Assembly (NCBI GenBank): GCA_019426215.1 | Contig: CM033402.1 | Coordinates: forward strand, 21,710,104 to 21,774,103 | Direction of reading: 5' to 3' | DNA length: 64,000 nt | DNA from: Buddleja alternifolia | Taxonomy: Eukaryota; Streptophyta; Magnoliopsida; Lamiales; Scrophulariaceae | Shown: in pieces, positions 34,511-46,970 of the stretch | How the letters are laid out: each line of letters begins with the position of its first letter | Position numbering within the stretch: the first letter of the stretch is position 1 | The notes under the pieces: model-generated | Databases searched by the model: none | The model's input: the letters and a program-made list of their open reading frames with translations, nothing else | What the model was told of the DNA's origin: nothing | Program-made: the position numbers and the translations under genes

Positions 34511-35826
34511 GTGGGAGAACTCATGAGCATGGAAGTAGTACCCGGAGATGCCAAAAAGAAAGTCAGGATCGGTTCCCACCTGAGAGAGGAGCTAAAGACC
34601 GGGCTGATAAAAGTACTGCAAGAGCATGCTGATGTCTTCTCCTGGTCAGCCGATGACCTAGTAGGAATTGACCCTGCCATGATTCAACATCATCTCAATG
34701 TGTATCCTGAAGCTCAGCCAGTAATCCAGAAGAAAAGGCATTTTGGTCCTAAAAAGGACGCTGTCATCAAGGCCGAGCTGGAAAAGCTGATGAAGGCAGG
34801 CCATATTGCGGAGATACAATTTCCAAAATGGGTGTCCAATGTTGTTTTGATACCAAAAGGGGGAGCCAAGTGGAGAATGTGCATCGACTTCCGAGACCTC
34901 AACCTGGCATGTCCTAAGGACCACTACCCTTTACCAAGGATTGACCAGCTAGTTGATTCAATGGCTGGATTTGAGCTGCTGAGCACCATGGATGCACAAA
35001 GTGGGTACCATCAAATACCTCTAGACGAGGAGGACCAGAAAAGAGTAAGTTTTATAACCTCGTTTGGCACCTACTGCTACGTGGTTATGCCATTCAGGCT
35101 TAAAAATGCGGGAGCTACCTACCAGCATCTGGTTGATATGATGTTTCGTGACCAAATCGGTAAAAATATCGAGGTGTACGTAGATGACATGGTTGTAAAA
35201 AACTATGTTATGAATAATCACATAGAAGACCTACGGCAAACCTTTGAGATGCTAAGGAAATATAGGATGAAGCTAAATCCCGCGAAGTGCACGTTCGGAA
35301 TTAAAGGAGGAAAATTCCTCGGTTACATGGTCACCGAAAAATGAATCGAGGTCAATCCCAAGAAGATAAAGGCCATTCAAGACATGAAGGAGCCGTGAGA
35401 TGTCAACGAAGTCCAATGATTGAATGGACGCATTACGGCTTTAAGCCGTTCCATATCAAGATCGGCAAAGCGAACTTTGCCATTCTTCAAGATATTAAGG
35501 AAGGCTGAGGGTTTCAATTGGACGAAGGACTGTCAGTGCGCTTCAGGGAGCTAAAGGAGTACCTAAACCAAGTACCCTTGCTAACTAAGCCAGTAGTGGG
35601 AGAACCGCTGATATTATATATCTCGGTAGCCGAGCCAGCTGTTAGCACGGTATTAGTCAACGAAGATGAAAAGAGGGAGAAACAGGTGTATTACGTCAAC
35701 AAGGTGCTCAGTGACACTGAGTCGTGGTACTCGGAGATCGAGAAAGTTGCTTTTACAATAGTGATTACGACAAGACAATTGAAGCCATATTTCCTAACCT
35801 ACAGGATCATAGTTCGGACCAGCTAG
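34511..35826 (+). pseudogene. T1 reverse transcriptase and first RNase H
   Basis: Reverse transcriptase is open from 34511 to TGA at 35342-35344 and keeps KWRMCIDFRDLNLACPKD, STMDAQSGYHQIPL and the catalytic YVDDMVV (35177-35197). The connecting region has stops (35342-35520). The Gypsy RNase H remnant is at 35518-35826, with ILYISVAEPAVSTVLV and a C-terminal LKPYFL. This copies element RNA into DNA and removes the template. Confidence 0.85.
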
Positions 35827-35979
35827 CCATTGAAAACCGTGCTGGGAAAGGCGGGTACTTCAGGATGATTACTGAAGTGGGCTATAGAATTGGGAGAATT
35901 CAAAATCGAGTAAGTACAAGTCCTAGCTAACTTCGTCACGGAGATGACGAGACCCGATCAAAAAGAGGAAGAAAAAGAA

Positions 35980-36363
35980 AAAGTATGGCTATTGCATATA
36001 GATGGATCGCCACTTATACTGGAAGTAGGGCTGGGATTGTGTTGACAACTCCTGAGGGAGACCCACTCGAATACGCGATAAAATTTGTGTTTAAGGCTAG
36101 CAATAAAGGCCGGATATGAAGCTTTCATAATCGGGGTCAAAATAGCGATAAAAGGCGGAGCAAGGAACCTAATTATGTACTCCGATTCCCAACTGGTGAC
36201 CAAACAAGTAGAAGGTGTCTATGAGGCAAAAGAAGAAATAATGGCAAACTACCTAAAAATAATTGAGACGCTGAAGAAAAGTTTGGATAAATTTGAGGTA
36301 CACCAGATCCCTCGAGCTAAGAATACCAAAGCGGACTATCTATCTAAGCTAGGTAGTTTTGTG
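35980..36363 (+). pseudogene. T1 second (archaeal-type) RNase H
   Basis: Starts near LLHIDGSP (35990) and continues, after frame changes, with MYSDSQLVTKQVEG (36175-36216) and the terminal NTKADYLSKL (about 36322-36351). These are the D, D and D-containing motifs of the additional RNase H found in Tat elements. Stops at about 36040-36090. Confidence 0.8.
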
Positions 36364-36499
36364 GCCGACTGCGATACCAGGCAGATTACCATACAAAGCT
36401 CAGCCAGAGTCAGCACGGAGGAAGAAATATTGAACATAGAAGAAGGAAAAGATTGGAGAACAAATATTATCGAATATCTTACAATGGGAGTACTTCCTG

Positions 36500-37680
36500 C
36501 GGATAAATATAATAGACAAAGGATGCTCATTCGTGCTGAACATTTTTCCATGATAGACGGAGTACTATACAAAAGAGGCTTCGTCCAACCTTACCTCAAG
36601 TGCATATCCATTAAGGAGGGAAAGTATATCCTAAGGGAGATCCATGAAGGATGCTGTGGCAGCCATATCGCATGAGGGGCTCTAGCTGGAAAGACATTAC
36701 GAGCTGGGTATTTCTGGCGCAGCTTAAGAGGAGATGCCAATGAGTTAGTAAGGAGTTGTGAGCAATGCCAGAAGCATGCTAATCTTATACTCAAACCCGT
36801 AGAATTTTTGCATTCCCTAAGCGTCCCGTGTCCTTTTGCTCGATGGGGAATGGATATTGTAGGACAGTTTCTAGTAGCCAAGGCCTAGAAGAAGTTCCTG
36901 CTAGTAGTGGTGGACTATTTCAGCAAATGGGTAGAGGCCGAGGCATTAGCCCAAATCACAGAAGTACAAGTAATAAAATTCCTCTGGAAAAATATCATAT
37001 GTCGTTTCGGTATACCAAGGGAGATCATAGCCGACAACAGGAGACAATTCAGCAGAGCCAGGCTGAAAAAGTGGTGCGAAGAGATGGGAATCCAGCAGCG
37101 TTTCAGCTCGGTGGCATACCCACAAACCAATGGACAAGTGGAAGTCACCAACCGCATACTGGTCTAAGGGCTGAAAACCCGGCTGGAAGAAGCGGGAGGT
37201 AGCTGGGTGGACGAGCTGCAATCCGTGCTGTGGTCCTACAGGACCACTCCAAAAACTACTACGGGAGAAAGCCCATTCCTACTAGTCTATGGAATTGAAG
37301 ATGTAATACCACCTGAGATACGGGTGCCAACTCTTAGAATCCAAAACTTCGACGCCAACCAAAACGAAGCCAGGATGAGAGAAGAGTTAGACATGATCGA
37401 GGAAGGCCGGGAGATAGCATATGTCTGGGTAGAAGTATACAAACAATGCATTCCAAGATCACAAGCAGCAAAGGTGAAAACAAGATCCTTCCTAGTGGGT
37501 GATCTCGTGCTGAAAAGAGTAGACGCCACACATGCAGTGAAAAATTTAGGACCCAACTAGGATGGGCCATACAAGGTGACCAAAGTATTGAGAGAAGGAA
37601 CTTATGAGCTAACAAATGGTGACGGAAAGACGTTACCCAGGCCTTAGAATATACAAAATCTGAAGAAATTTTATGTCAAG
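36500..37680 (+). pseudogene. T1 integrase
   Basis: An HHCC zinc segment spans 36640-36780 (EIHEGCCGSHI, then CEQCQKHA), broken by a stop at 36673-36675. The core has ARWGMDIVG (36840), VDYFSKWVEAEAL (36908), IADN and NGQVEVTNR (37127-37155) as D, D and E motifs. The C-terminal GPYKVTKVL lies at about 37563. Stops at 36886-36888, 37165-37167 and 37558-37560. It would insert the DNA copy. Confidence 0.85.
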
Positions 37681-37689
37681 GCGTTGTAA

Positions 37690-38284
37690 TTTCAAGTAGC
37701 TGTTTCAGCAAGAATGTTAACCTAATATGCAGGCGATAAAATGTGAAAACAGATAAGTATCAATAAAATTTATTTTTCTTGTTTATGTGTCTTTCTTTAT
37801 GCGTGTTTTCCTTTAATATGGTAATGCTCCTCACAAATAATAACATGCATTCATATACTGCATTTGTATGGAAGTAAATGGGGCATTGGTGGACGAGCAG
37901 GTAGCCCTAGGATAGGAACATAAGGGATAATCCTGGATTGACATCCAGGCGATAAATTCGGATGCTCAATCCAAGGCCCCCTATACCATGCAGTTTGAAG
38001 AGGGTCTGTGAACCCATAAATGAAGTATGAGAATAATTTCTGGAGTGATAAGGCTAAGGATAGGATGGACACCGATCCATTCCGACTCCATGGAGAAATA
38101 AGGAAGGAGTGTGTGACTTCGGTCCACTTCTCAGGCTAGGTTTTAGACTTAGATCTATTTCGTTGGCTAGCACTAATAACGAAGTAGGTGGTGACTTAAA
38201 CGAGGTGTGGATACATCTTAGAGGTGCGACGTTTGGAGCACTAATACCGGGGATATGACTGACGGGCGATTTTCTCCAAGAAAT
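37690..38284 (+). other. T1 3' noncoding spacer
   Basis: No gene. AT-rich near 37740-37850, then mixed sequence with two AGGCGATAAA-like motifs (37731 and 37947). The end against C1 is placed where sequence typical of Copia U5 starts (GACTTGCACCACAGGG), so it is approximate. Confidence 0.5.
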
Positions 38285-38474
38285 CATGTAGACTTGCACC
38301 ACAGGGTTGAAAAGATCCAAATCGTTGCTGCGAGAATTTAATCAAAAGGTGAAAATTCTCGTAACCTTCTTTATAGCGTAATCGAGCACACCATTATTCC
38401 TGTTTCGGGTGGTTGTATGTTAATTTTAAATTTCCGCTGCCACGAGCCACCTGGGGAATAGAACCAACCCAACA
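38285..38474 (+). repeat. C1 3' LTR, terminal part
   Basis: Ends with ACCAACCCAACA at 38474, followed at once by the duplication GGATT (38475-38479) that pairs with 3700-3704. This fixes the right end of C1. Confidence 0.85.
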
Positions 38475-38479
38475 GGATT

Positions 38480-39362
38480 ATTTGTCTTTCGAGGGAAATT
38501 CTCGGCTCCTCCAAAAATAGCTTGAGGTCTCTGCTGATTCACATAGTTGACCTAGTAATGGCCTCTGGCTCAACTCCTTCTCCAACCTCTTTAACTGCTG
38601 CCACCTTCTTTGGTGCAGGTGTGATCTCATCCTCCTCCTCGGGGTATAACTCATCCTCCTGAGCTAATTGCTTTATTTTCTCCGAGACGGATTTATTATC
38701 AAGACCCAAAAAGTCTCCCCCTGCTCCAGCATTGAGTCGATGTCTAATCCTAGACCTTACTCCATTGTAAAAGTGTTGTACCAATTCATCTTGAGTAAAA
38801 TTATGGTCCGGACACTCCTAATCATTCCTTTATACCTATCCCACCCATTTGCTAACGACTCATTCTTTCTTTTCCTAAACCCTTTAATGTTACTATGAAG
38901 CTCATTCATTCTTGAAGGTGGGAAAAATTTATTTAAAAATTCTTCAACGAGCTCTCCCCAAGTGGTGATTGACTGTGAGGGTAAGGATTTATACCAAGAA
39001 GTGGCTTTATCTTTGAGTGTGAAGTGAAACAACCTAAGTCGAAGAGCATCTAGGTCTCTGGGATTAAATTGCATGGTCGAAAAAACGTTTTCAAAATTTT
39101 GCAAGTGATCATGTGGGGACTCTCTGCTTTCTCCATAAAAAGGGTAGCTTTGTGCCATACTAAAGAGATGTGATGGAATGTGAAAATTTGGTGAGTGAAA
39201 AGGCGGTATGACAACAAGATTAGGTAAAGTGTGTACCCTAAGTGGTTGAATACAATGAATAGATGGTAATTGAGATGGTGTTGCTGACTGCATTGCTTGT
39301 AGAATATATTTTGAGCCATACCAATTCTCTAGAAGATTCATATCTGGAAATTTGGCTGCCAT
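38480..39362 (-). pseudogene. A1 Athila-like gag, N-terminal part
   Basis: ATG 39362 lies about 180 bp inside the primer-binding site. The product shows the Athila Gag core: PPFHSPNFHIPSHLF, FENVFSTMQFNPRDL, LRLFHFTLKDKATSWY, TTWGELVEEFLNKFFPPSR. A frame change near 38785 separates the rest (38539-38784). It continues at 3704 across the C1 insertion. Collinear with A2 gag at 42187-43070. Confidence 0.85.
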
Positions 39363-39543
39363 GGCTCATCTTCGTTGGTTTGCTCGGAATGTTCGTTCGA
39401 TTTCTGGATCAAATTCTTCTAGATCTCCGTCATGAGATTGGGTCATAAACCTGAAAATGATATCAACCGAAAAGGTAAAATAAAGATAGAATTTAAACGA
39501 AAAATAAGAAAAGCTTGAATTGAAATAACTATGCTAAACAGAC

Positions 39544-39570
39544 AAATCCCCGGCAACGGCGCCAAAAACT
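39544..39570 (-). other. A1 primer-binding site
   Basis: Minus strand TTTTTGGCGCCGTTGCCGGGG next to the 5' LTR, the Athila-type primer site. Confidence 0.88.
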
Positions 39571-40862
39571 TGATGTACGAAAACTCAATCGTGTATTTAA
39601 CAGCAAGAGGACTGATCGTGTGTAGTAATAGAGTGGACAATTAAGTCCGGAATGTCAAACCTACAGAGATTTGTGTTATAGCAAAAATAGTAAATTAACT
39701 CAAGCAATTGTAAACTTAAAGAGAAATAAATCATAAACTATCTAAATAATAATTAAAATATGTGAAAACCAATGAATAAAAACAACTACGACACATGCAT
39801 CGACACAAATTAATCAATTCTCATTATATTAGTATTCTCGTATTTCAGACAAATATTGCTAAGGTGGAAAACTCCTTAATATTATTACCACGCGGATCCC
39901 TCGCTCATGATAACCTACACTAGATTGGTTGTAGCAATCTCTACGGCATGCATTAAGAACTAGAATTTTTCCCAAATTTATTCAGATTTATCCCTCCTAA
40001 TAAACTCGTCTAATAGCATCTGGAGTATGTAGCTATCCCTAGTATCAATTAACTTAGAAGATGCTATGAATCCCTCTTGCACCTTAATCTCCTTTTTCCC
40101 GAACATATAAATTAAGCATTAAATCTTAAATATGTTGGCCAGACACACCAAGCATTGAGAAAAAGATTATAACACAAAGAAATATAAATCATTCATACAA
40201 GAAATACTTTTATAATTCAAAAATCATAATTCGGCCTAAGTATGGCCTTAGTCTACAAATTTAGCTACTCATAATTATATGAAAAACAACTAAAATATTC
40301 ATGAAAGTAAAAAACAAATAATATAAACTCCCTATGACTATGTAAATCTTCTTCTTCCTTCAATCTTCCTCTACTTCTATGGAGAATTACAAAGTATAAA
40401 ACCCTAGTCTAACTCTCTGTGAAATAGATGGAATATTGCTGAAGAACAGCTTTGAAAAAGGCTCCTCCTAAACCCTACTGCATCACTTATATTTATAGGC
40501 GTGGTTTGAGAAGAGTTCGTGTAATTGTAGAATTTGGAAATTTCCAAAACTGTTCCGCCGACTCTAACGTTAGAATGTTAATGTCCCTGGCATCCGTGCG
40601 TAACATCTTTTCACGTTCGGGCGTTAGCTCTCTCAACTTTTGGGCGTAAACTCTCTCAACGTTCGAATGTTAGTTTCTTCAGCTTTCTGCTCTGAAACTC
40701 CTTCTTTCTGCCGATGTCATCCTTTTTGTCTCCAATGTTATGATTTATACCTGAATACTCAAAATAGACATATTACACGCATATGTGGTATAAAATCATA
40801 CTAAGTTCTATGAAAATCATACAACTAAAGGATTATAAAACGCGTAATTATTTACTCTATCA
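39571..40862 (-). repeat. A1 5' LTR
   Basis: 1292 bp, TGATGTACGAAAACTC...CTCTATCA on the plus strand. It is the reverse complement of the A2 LTR type (49724-51022). Contains AACGTTCGAA-type motifs at about 40605-40680. Its outer end abuts the interior of A2's 5' LTR, so A1 inserted there; the other end lies left of the window. Confidence 0.9.
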
Positions 40863-41977
40863 AACTAGTGTTCGAACATGAGACATCACAACGTCCGAAC
40901 GTGAAGGCGTGCAATGACCAAATGTTGAGAGATGTTATGCACGGATGCTAGGGAGATTAATGTTCTAAAAAGTTGGAGTCGAAGGCACAGTTTTGGAAAT
41001 TTCCAAATTCTACACTTACACGGACTCTTCTCAAACCATGCCTATAAATATAAGTGATGCAGTAGGGTTTAGAGTGCAACCTTTTTTCAGTGTTCCTCTC
41101 CAACAATATTCTGTTATTTTCATAGAGAGTTAGACTAGGGTTTTATCTTTTGTAATTCTCCATAGAAGTAGAGGAAGATTGAAGGATGAGAAAATTTTCT
41201 ACACAAGTCATAGGGAGTTTCTATTCTTTGTTTCTTACTTTCATGAATATTTTAGTTGTTTTTCATATCATTATGAGTAGCTAAATTTGTAGACTAAGGT
41301 CATGCTTAGGCCAAATTATGATTTTTGAGTTATTAAAGTATTTCTTGTATGAATGATTTATATTGCTTTATGTTATAATCTTATTCTCATTGCTTAATGT
41401 GTCTGGCCAACATATTTAAGATCTAATGCTTAATTTATCTATTTGGGAAAAAGTGAATTAAGGTGCAAGGGGGATTCATAACATCTTCTAAGTTAGTTAA
41501 TGCTAGGGATAGCTACATACTCCGGATGTTGTTAGCCGAGTTTGTTTGGAAGGATAAATCTGAATAAATTTGGGGAAAGTTCTAATTCTTAATGCATGCA
41601 GTAGAGATTGCTACAACCCAATTTAGTGTAGGTTACCATGAGTGAGGGATCTGTGTGATAATAATATTAAGAAACTTTCCACCTTAACAATATTTATCTG
41701 AAATACAAGAATACAAATATAATGAGAATTGATTAATTTGTGTCAATGCATGTGTCTTAGTTGTTTTTATTCCTTGGTTTTTCTCATCTTTTAGTTATTG
41801 TTTTTAGTAGTTTATGATTTAATTATCTTTAAGTTTACAATTGCTTGATTTAATTTACTATTTTCGCCATAACACAAATCTCTGTGGGTTCGACTTTCTC
41901 GACTTAATTGTACACTCTTTTACTACACACGATCAGTCCTCTTGCTGTTAAATACATGATTGGGTTTTCATGCATCA
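40863..41977 (+). repeat. A2 5' LTR, right part
   Basis: Aligns with 49915-51022 and lacks about the first 190 bp, expected to lie beyond A1 to the left. Ends TGCATCA at 41977, next to the primer-binding site. Confidence 0.88.
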
Positions 41978-41980
41978 AGT

Positions 41981-42000
41981 TTTTGGCGCTGTTGCAGGGG
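41981..42000 (+). other. A2 primer-binding site
   Basis: TTTTGGCGCTGTTGCAGGGG, the same site as A1 with two substitutions. Confidence 0.85.
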
Positions 42001-42186
42001 ATTTGTCTGTTTTAGCATAGCTATTTTAATTCAAGCTTTTCTTGTTTTTAGTTTTAATTCTACCTTTGTTTTACCTTTTCGTTTAATATCTTTTTCAAGT
42101 TTATGACCTGATCTTGTGACGGAGATCTTGAGAAATTTGATCCAGAAATCAAACGAACTATCCGAGCAAACCGACGGAGACGAGCC

Positions 42187-43620
42187 ATGGCAACCGAATT
42201 TCTAGACACGAATATTCTGGAAAATCATGAATGAATCCAAAATATTCTACAAGCAATGCAGCCGGCATCACTAGCTCAGTACCCATCTGTTTGCGGTAGT
42301 CAACCACCTAGGATACACACTTTGCCTGGTCCTGTTGTCATACCACCTTTTCACTCACCAAATTTTCACATCGCATCACATCTTTTTACTATAGGACAAA
42401 GCGACCCTTTTTATGGAGAAAACAGTGCGTCACCACATGATCACATGGAAAATTTTGAAAACGTTTTGTTAACCATGCAATTTAATCCCAGAGACTTAGA
42501 TGCTATTTGACTTAGGTTGTTTCACTTCATACTCAAGGATAAAGCCACTTTCTGGTATAAATCCTTTCCCTCACAGTCAATCACCACTTGGGGAGAGCTC
42601 GTTGAAGAATTTTTAAATAAATTTTCCCCACCTTCAAGAATTAACAAGCTTCGTAGTAACATTAAAGGGTTTTGACAAATAAAACTGAGTCGTTAGCAAA
42701 TGGGTGGGATAGGTATAAAGGAATGATTCAGAAGTGTCCTGACCACAATTTTACTCCAGATGAATTGGTACAACACTTTAATAATGGGGTAAGGTCTAGG
42801 ATTAGGCACTGACTCAATGCTGGAGCCGGGGGTGACCTGTTAGGTCTTGATAATAAATCTGTCTGGGAGAAAATAGAGCAATTAGCTCAGGAGGATGAGT
42901 TATACCCCGAGGAGGAAAATGAGATCATACCTGCACCAAAGAAGTTGGCAGCAGTTAAAGAGGTTGGAGAAGAGTTGAGCCAGAGACCACCACAGAGGTC
43001 AACTATGTGAATCCGAAAAGACCTCAAGCTATTTTTGGAAGAGCCGAAATTTTCTTCAAAAGCCAAATAATCCACCATATGGAAATCCAGGAGCATACCA
43101 AGCACCTCGACCACCGTTTCAGTCCAACAATTACCAGCGACAAGTGCAATTTCAGCAAGGTCAAGGGAGACCTATGAACACTGATGATAGGCTCGATGCA
43201 CACATTCGCAAGTCGGATGAATCTTTTAAAGAACTGCACTTGATGCTTAAAGATGTTGTTACGGGAATGAAGGAGATGCAACATCACATAGGGAAACTTT
43301 CAAATAGACTTCTAGGGAGAAACACGGGTACATTACCGAGTGACACTGAGAAAAACCCAAAGGAACAGTGTTTCGCAATAACGCTCAGAAGTGGGAAGGA
43401 AGTGAAAAATGCGTACAACACTCCCGAATGTGAATCTTGCACGTTCGAACATCCTCTAACATTCCAAAGGCAGAGGATACTCCACTTCAAACGTCTGAAC
43501 GTGAAGGAGTTAACGTTCAAACGTTGAATCCTCAACGTCCGAATGTGGACACCTCTAACGATCGAACGTCCAAGGCAGTGAATAAGTCCACTGTTACTGA
43601 TCCCTGTCCCCCTATTTAAG
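42187..43620 (+). pseudogene. A2 Athila-like gag
   Basis: From ATG 42187 (MATEFLDTNILEN) with a stop within 20 codons. Conserved Athila blocks follow (PPFHSPNFHIASHLF, TMQFNPRDLDAI, TTWGELVEEFLNKF). Stops at 42508-42510 and elsewhere. The C-terminal hinge (43437-43570) is built from AACGTTCGAACGT-like repeats, as in A1. No CCHC knuckle is seen. By family it packages RNA; here non-functional. Confidence 0.85.
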
Positions 43621-43629
43621 TGTGTTTTC

Positions 43630-44488
43630 CCTTTCCCTTACCTCAGAAGATTAAAAAGAATGAACATGATAAAAGTTTCCTTCGCATTCTTAAGAGTATG
43701 AGAGAAATGCGCATTAACATTCCTATTGTAGATGTTATTTTGCAGATGCCAAACTTTGCTAAACTTTTCAAGGAAATCCTATCAAACAAATAGAAGTGGG
43801 AATACGTAGGTACTGTCTGCCTAACCGAAGCATGTTTAGCAGCTGTGGTGAACAATATGCCAAAAAAATGCAAGGATCCGCGTAGTCTATCCATTCCATA
43901 CACTATTGGGGACATGAAGTTCGACAGAGTTCTTTGTGATTCCGAGGCCGGGATCAATTTGATACGTTATGCACTCTTTCAGAAGTTATACCTTGGAGAG
44001 ACAAAAACCACTACTATGCAGTTGCAGCTCGCAGATAAATCTGTCAAGAATCCTATTGGGGTGATTGAAAATGTCATAGTTAAAGTCAAAAATTTCTACT
44101 TTTTAGTCGACTTTGTGGTTCTTGAAATAGAGAAAGACCGCAGCTAAAGCCACGCTAGACCTGGCGCATGGTAAGCTTACATTAAATATAGGGGATAAGA
44201 TAAGAAGGTAACTTTGAATGCTTATCGAAGTTTTAAGCATGAATTTTCTGAAATACTTGTTCTATACTAGATGCTTTTGATCCTTTAGAGAATAAAGTTT
44301 TGCAGGAACATTCGTCTGATGACCCGGGAAGTCAAGGAAGTGAAGAAGATATGAGTGCTGATGAGATTGGAAACCTTGATACGATGGAACAAGTGGTCGT
44401 CACTATACCCACGAAATTGCAACATGGTGAACCAACTAATGGGCGATTAAACAAGGATTCTAGTCCACTCCATGATCAGGAGACTTAG
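43630..44488 (+). pseudogene. A2 aspartic protease with altered active site
   Basis: Open pieces at 43845-44147 and 44300-44488. The active site reads D-S-E (43938-43946) where A1 keeps D-S-G, so it would be inactive. The LQLADKSVKNPIGVIENV and FLVDFVVLE blocks are typical of Athila proteases. A frame change lies near 44145-44300 and an acidic tail ends at TAG 44486-44488. No reverse transcriptase or integrase follows. Confidence 0.8.
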
Positions 44489-45059
44489 GCCGACTCTGCA
44501 AAGTCAAGCTAATGACTTCAAAGAAGCACTTCTCGGGAGACAACCAGAGCTATTTTTTTTTTATTTTGTTATTTTTTAGCTTCGTTAAGTTTCGCTTTGT
44601 TTGTTTTGATCTTGTGTTTTGTTTCTGTGCAAAAAAGAGGTAGAATTTGGAAGAAATCTTCAGACAGCATGCTCGAACGTGTGGCATGGGATGCCGAACG
44701 TGAAGAGTTTAACGTTCGAGCATGGGGTTTTACGAGAAATTTTGTTCACGACAACAACACGCCCGAACGTGCCATGTTTCCACGTTCGAACATGGATCCC
44801 GTCAGAAAAGAAGGAAAAAGTAGAGAAATCATCACTTACTGATTTAAAAGCCCATATCATTCAAAGCACCCTATTCCCCAAGATACTCGCGCCAAATATA
44901 TCTTACCTTCCACAATCAAACTCTGAAATCATAACACATCCATAAAACCCTTCCATAACATCAAAACCTTCCATCCTTATCCATACCTATTTCATATAAA
45001 ATTCTTTTCACAAAAGGAATTCCTCCATATAATCCCATCTATCACAACCCATAAATACT
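44489..45059 (+). other. A2 internal noncoding region
   Basis: No gene. Contains the conserved block around AAGCACTTCTCGGGAGACAA (44521-44540), a T-run (44551-44578), and five AACGTG/GTTCGA-type motifs (44665-44800). Open frames over the motif region are short and not conserved. Confidence 0.65.
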
Positions 45060-46580
45060 TGACACGGCAAATTCCTAGCAAGAGAACTAGATCGTGTAAG
45101 TAGTAAAGTGGATGTTCAAGTCCGAGGTTATCGTATCCGCAGGGACAACTATAATCTAAGTACCAAGACTACTGTATTACCCAATTCTAAGTTAGATCGG
45201 TCGATAAAAGGTTTGATTTAAACTAATTTAACTAAGTTAAGCACTAAAATAAGTTATAACCAAATAAGTGGAAGAAACGATAGAAGAGAAGCGATTAAGG
45301 CACATGGTTCAACCATTTATGTATTTCGATTGTGATTAAGGTTCTATTGGATTATTAGATGGATTTAGCCAAGGCGAAATTCCCTAACATACGTACTACC
45401 CAATCTCTTGGCATAGCAACCCTACCTTAGTTAACGATTTCCTATATATCTCTATATGAAAATCCGGCTTAACAAAGATGCATTTAAGGTCTAAGAATTC
45501 CCCATGTGAATGGAAAGCCACCTAAAGAAACCAAGTCTATCTCTAGTCGGTTTAACTATAGGGTATTCAATGTTTATATCTTCCCTAGGTTATTATCTCT
45601 CGATCTCTAACCTAGGCATTTTATCGAACACTTGGTGATCAAACAAGCAAAGCATGGAGCTCAACTATTGAATACATAGCCAAAACCAACATTAATCCAA
45701 TAAATGCCAAAACAACAACAATCAAAATAACATAAACGGCCTAGCCACGGCCTTAATCAAATGCGTTTAGCTCATGTTCATGTCACAAATATGGATTTGA
45801 ATCATACAAGTCATTGTAAAGAGTTGGACAAGTTTATGAAATAAAGATATAACAACTCCCGAATAACCGTGATGAAGTGGATCCCTCGATGAAATCTCCG
45901 TCGTCTTGTGAATCCGGGCTTTCAAAGAGATGTTGTGGCCTTCTATCTTCTCTCCAAGGTGTTTCTCTCCTATTTTTCTTGTTTGGCAGCTCTCAAGTGT
46001 ATATCTTTGTAGAAATGACCTGAATGGTCTATTTATAGACAAGTCTGCCGCCTCGAACGCCGCGGTGTTCCATTCTGCTTATCATCGCCGCGGCGTTGAG
46101 TGGTGAACGCCGCGGCGTTCCCCTGCTGCTCCGTCCAGTTTTGGTAAAATATGTATAACTTTCTCTACCAATGTCAGAATAAGCTGATTCAAGTTGCTAT
46201 AGAATCCTAAAACAAATATCTACAACTCCATCGTAAGACGTCTCTTCCGATGACGTTTTCACCTCCTTCCTTACATATCTGATATTTGTCTTCAACATAA
46301 GAAATGTACATTTTCCTCTTATCTTTCCATTGGTATAAGAAGTGTGTAATTTGGACATGGGTAGAGAAATCTATTCCATAAACTCTAGAACTGCGCAGAC
46401 AGTTTGTATCTTTATGCATGATTTACCTTCAATCCTTGTTCTTTTCCTCCAAATGTTATGTTATTCTATAAAATATGAGAAAACAAGGGTCAAAGCATCA
46501 TATGTGATCAAATTATCAAGGAAACAATCAAAACTAAGTCGATAAACGGGGGAAAACTAGTGTAAAAATAACATATATCA
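45060..46580 (-). mobile_element. Solo LTR, Gypsy/Athila-like family distinct from A1, A2 and N1
   Basis: 1521 bp with TGACACGGCAAATTCC...AACATATATCA ends, flanked by perfect ATACT duplications (45055-45059, 46581-46585). The first 100 bp resemble the N1 LTR start in layout (short lead, CAAG-AGAACTAG-TCGTG, AGTAGTAAAGTGGA), which suggests minus orientation. Contains GCCGCGGCG-type palindromes at 46050-46110. No gene. Confidence 0.88.
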
Positions 46581-46585
46581 ATACT

Positions 46586-46970
46586 CATACCAAATACAAC
46601 CCATTACATAATTTTTCACAGAAATCGATTTCATAGCAGCAGTAGCTCAAGGGTTTAGTATTCAACACGACAAAAGAATATAAGAATAAGAAGTCAACAA
46701 TACTCTACGTGACGCACACCCGAACGTGAGACCATCCAATGTTCAAACGCCGGTCTCTGGGCATGAGGTCAATTTTTGCGTTACAGCACTGTAACTGATT
46801 GGCTTAATCCCTTCTTGATTCAATACTTGTTATAGCCGTGTGGGGCTTTTTCTGGTGATATTGTGTATTTTGGTATTGGTATTGGCTATTGTGGTTTGGT
46901 GATTAAATTGAGCTGAGGTGCGATTGTAGTGAACGAGTTTGGGGGGAAAAGTTGGTGTAGCGTTTATTCA
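46586..46970 (+). other. A2 internal spacer before the env-like gene
   Basis: No gene. Two CGAACGTGA/GTTCAAACG motifs at about 46720-46750 of the type seen across A1 and A2. Confidence 0.6.

Larger units (their letters stand above)
31133..38284 (+). mobile_element. T1: decayed Tat-type Gypsy element lacking its 3' LTR
   Basis: Order on the plus strand: 5' LTR, primer-binding site, gag, protease, reverse transcriptase, RNase H, a second RNase H, integrase, 3' spacer. Reverse transcriptase before integrase marks Gypsy. The extra archaeal-type RNase H marks the Tat lineage. All genes carry stops. No second copy of the LTR appears before C1's LTR resumes at about 38285, so the 3' end is deleted. 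Both outer limits are estimates. Confidence 0.8.

Noticed and set aside
38054..38320. Minus-strand frame of 88 codons
   Set aside because: It spans the T1 spacer and the C1 LTR junction, so it cannot be an ancestral gene.
44597..44945. Overlapping open frames around the AACGTG motifs
   Set aside because: They start at non-ATG codons or lie in the A2 spacer, have no domain, and the open frames reflect the repeated motif.
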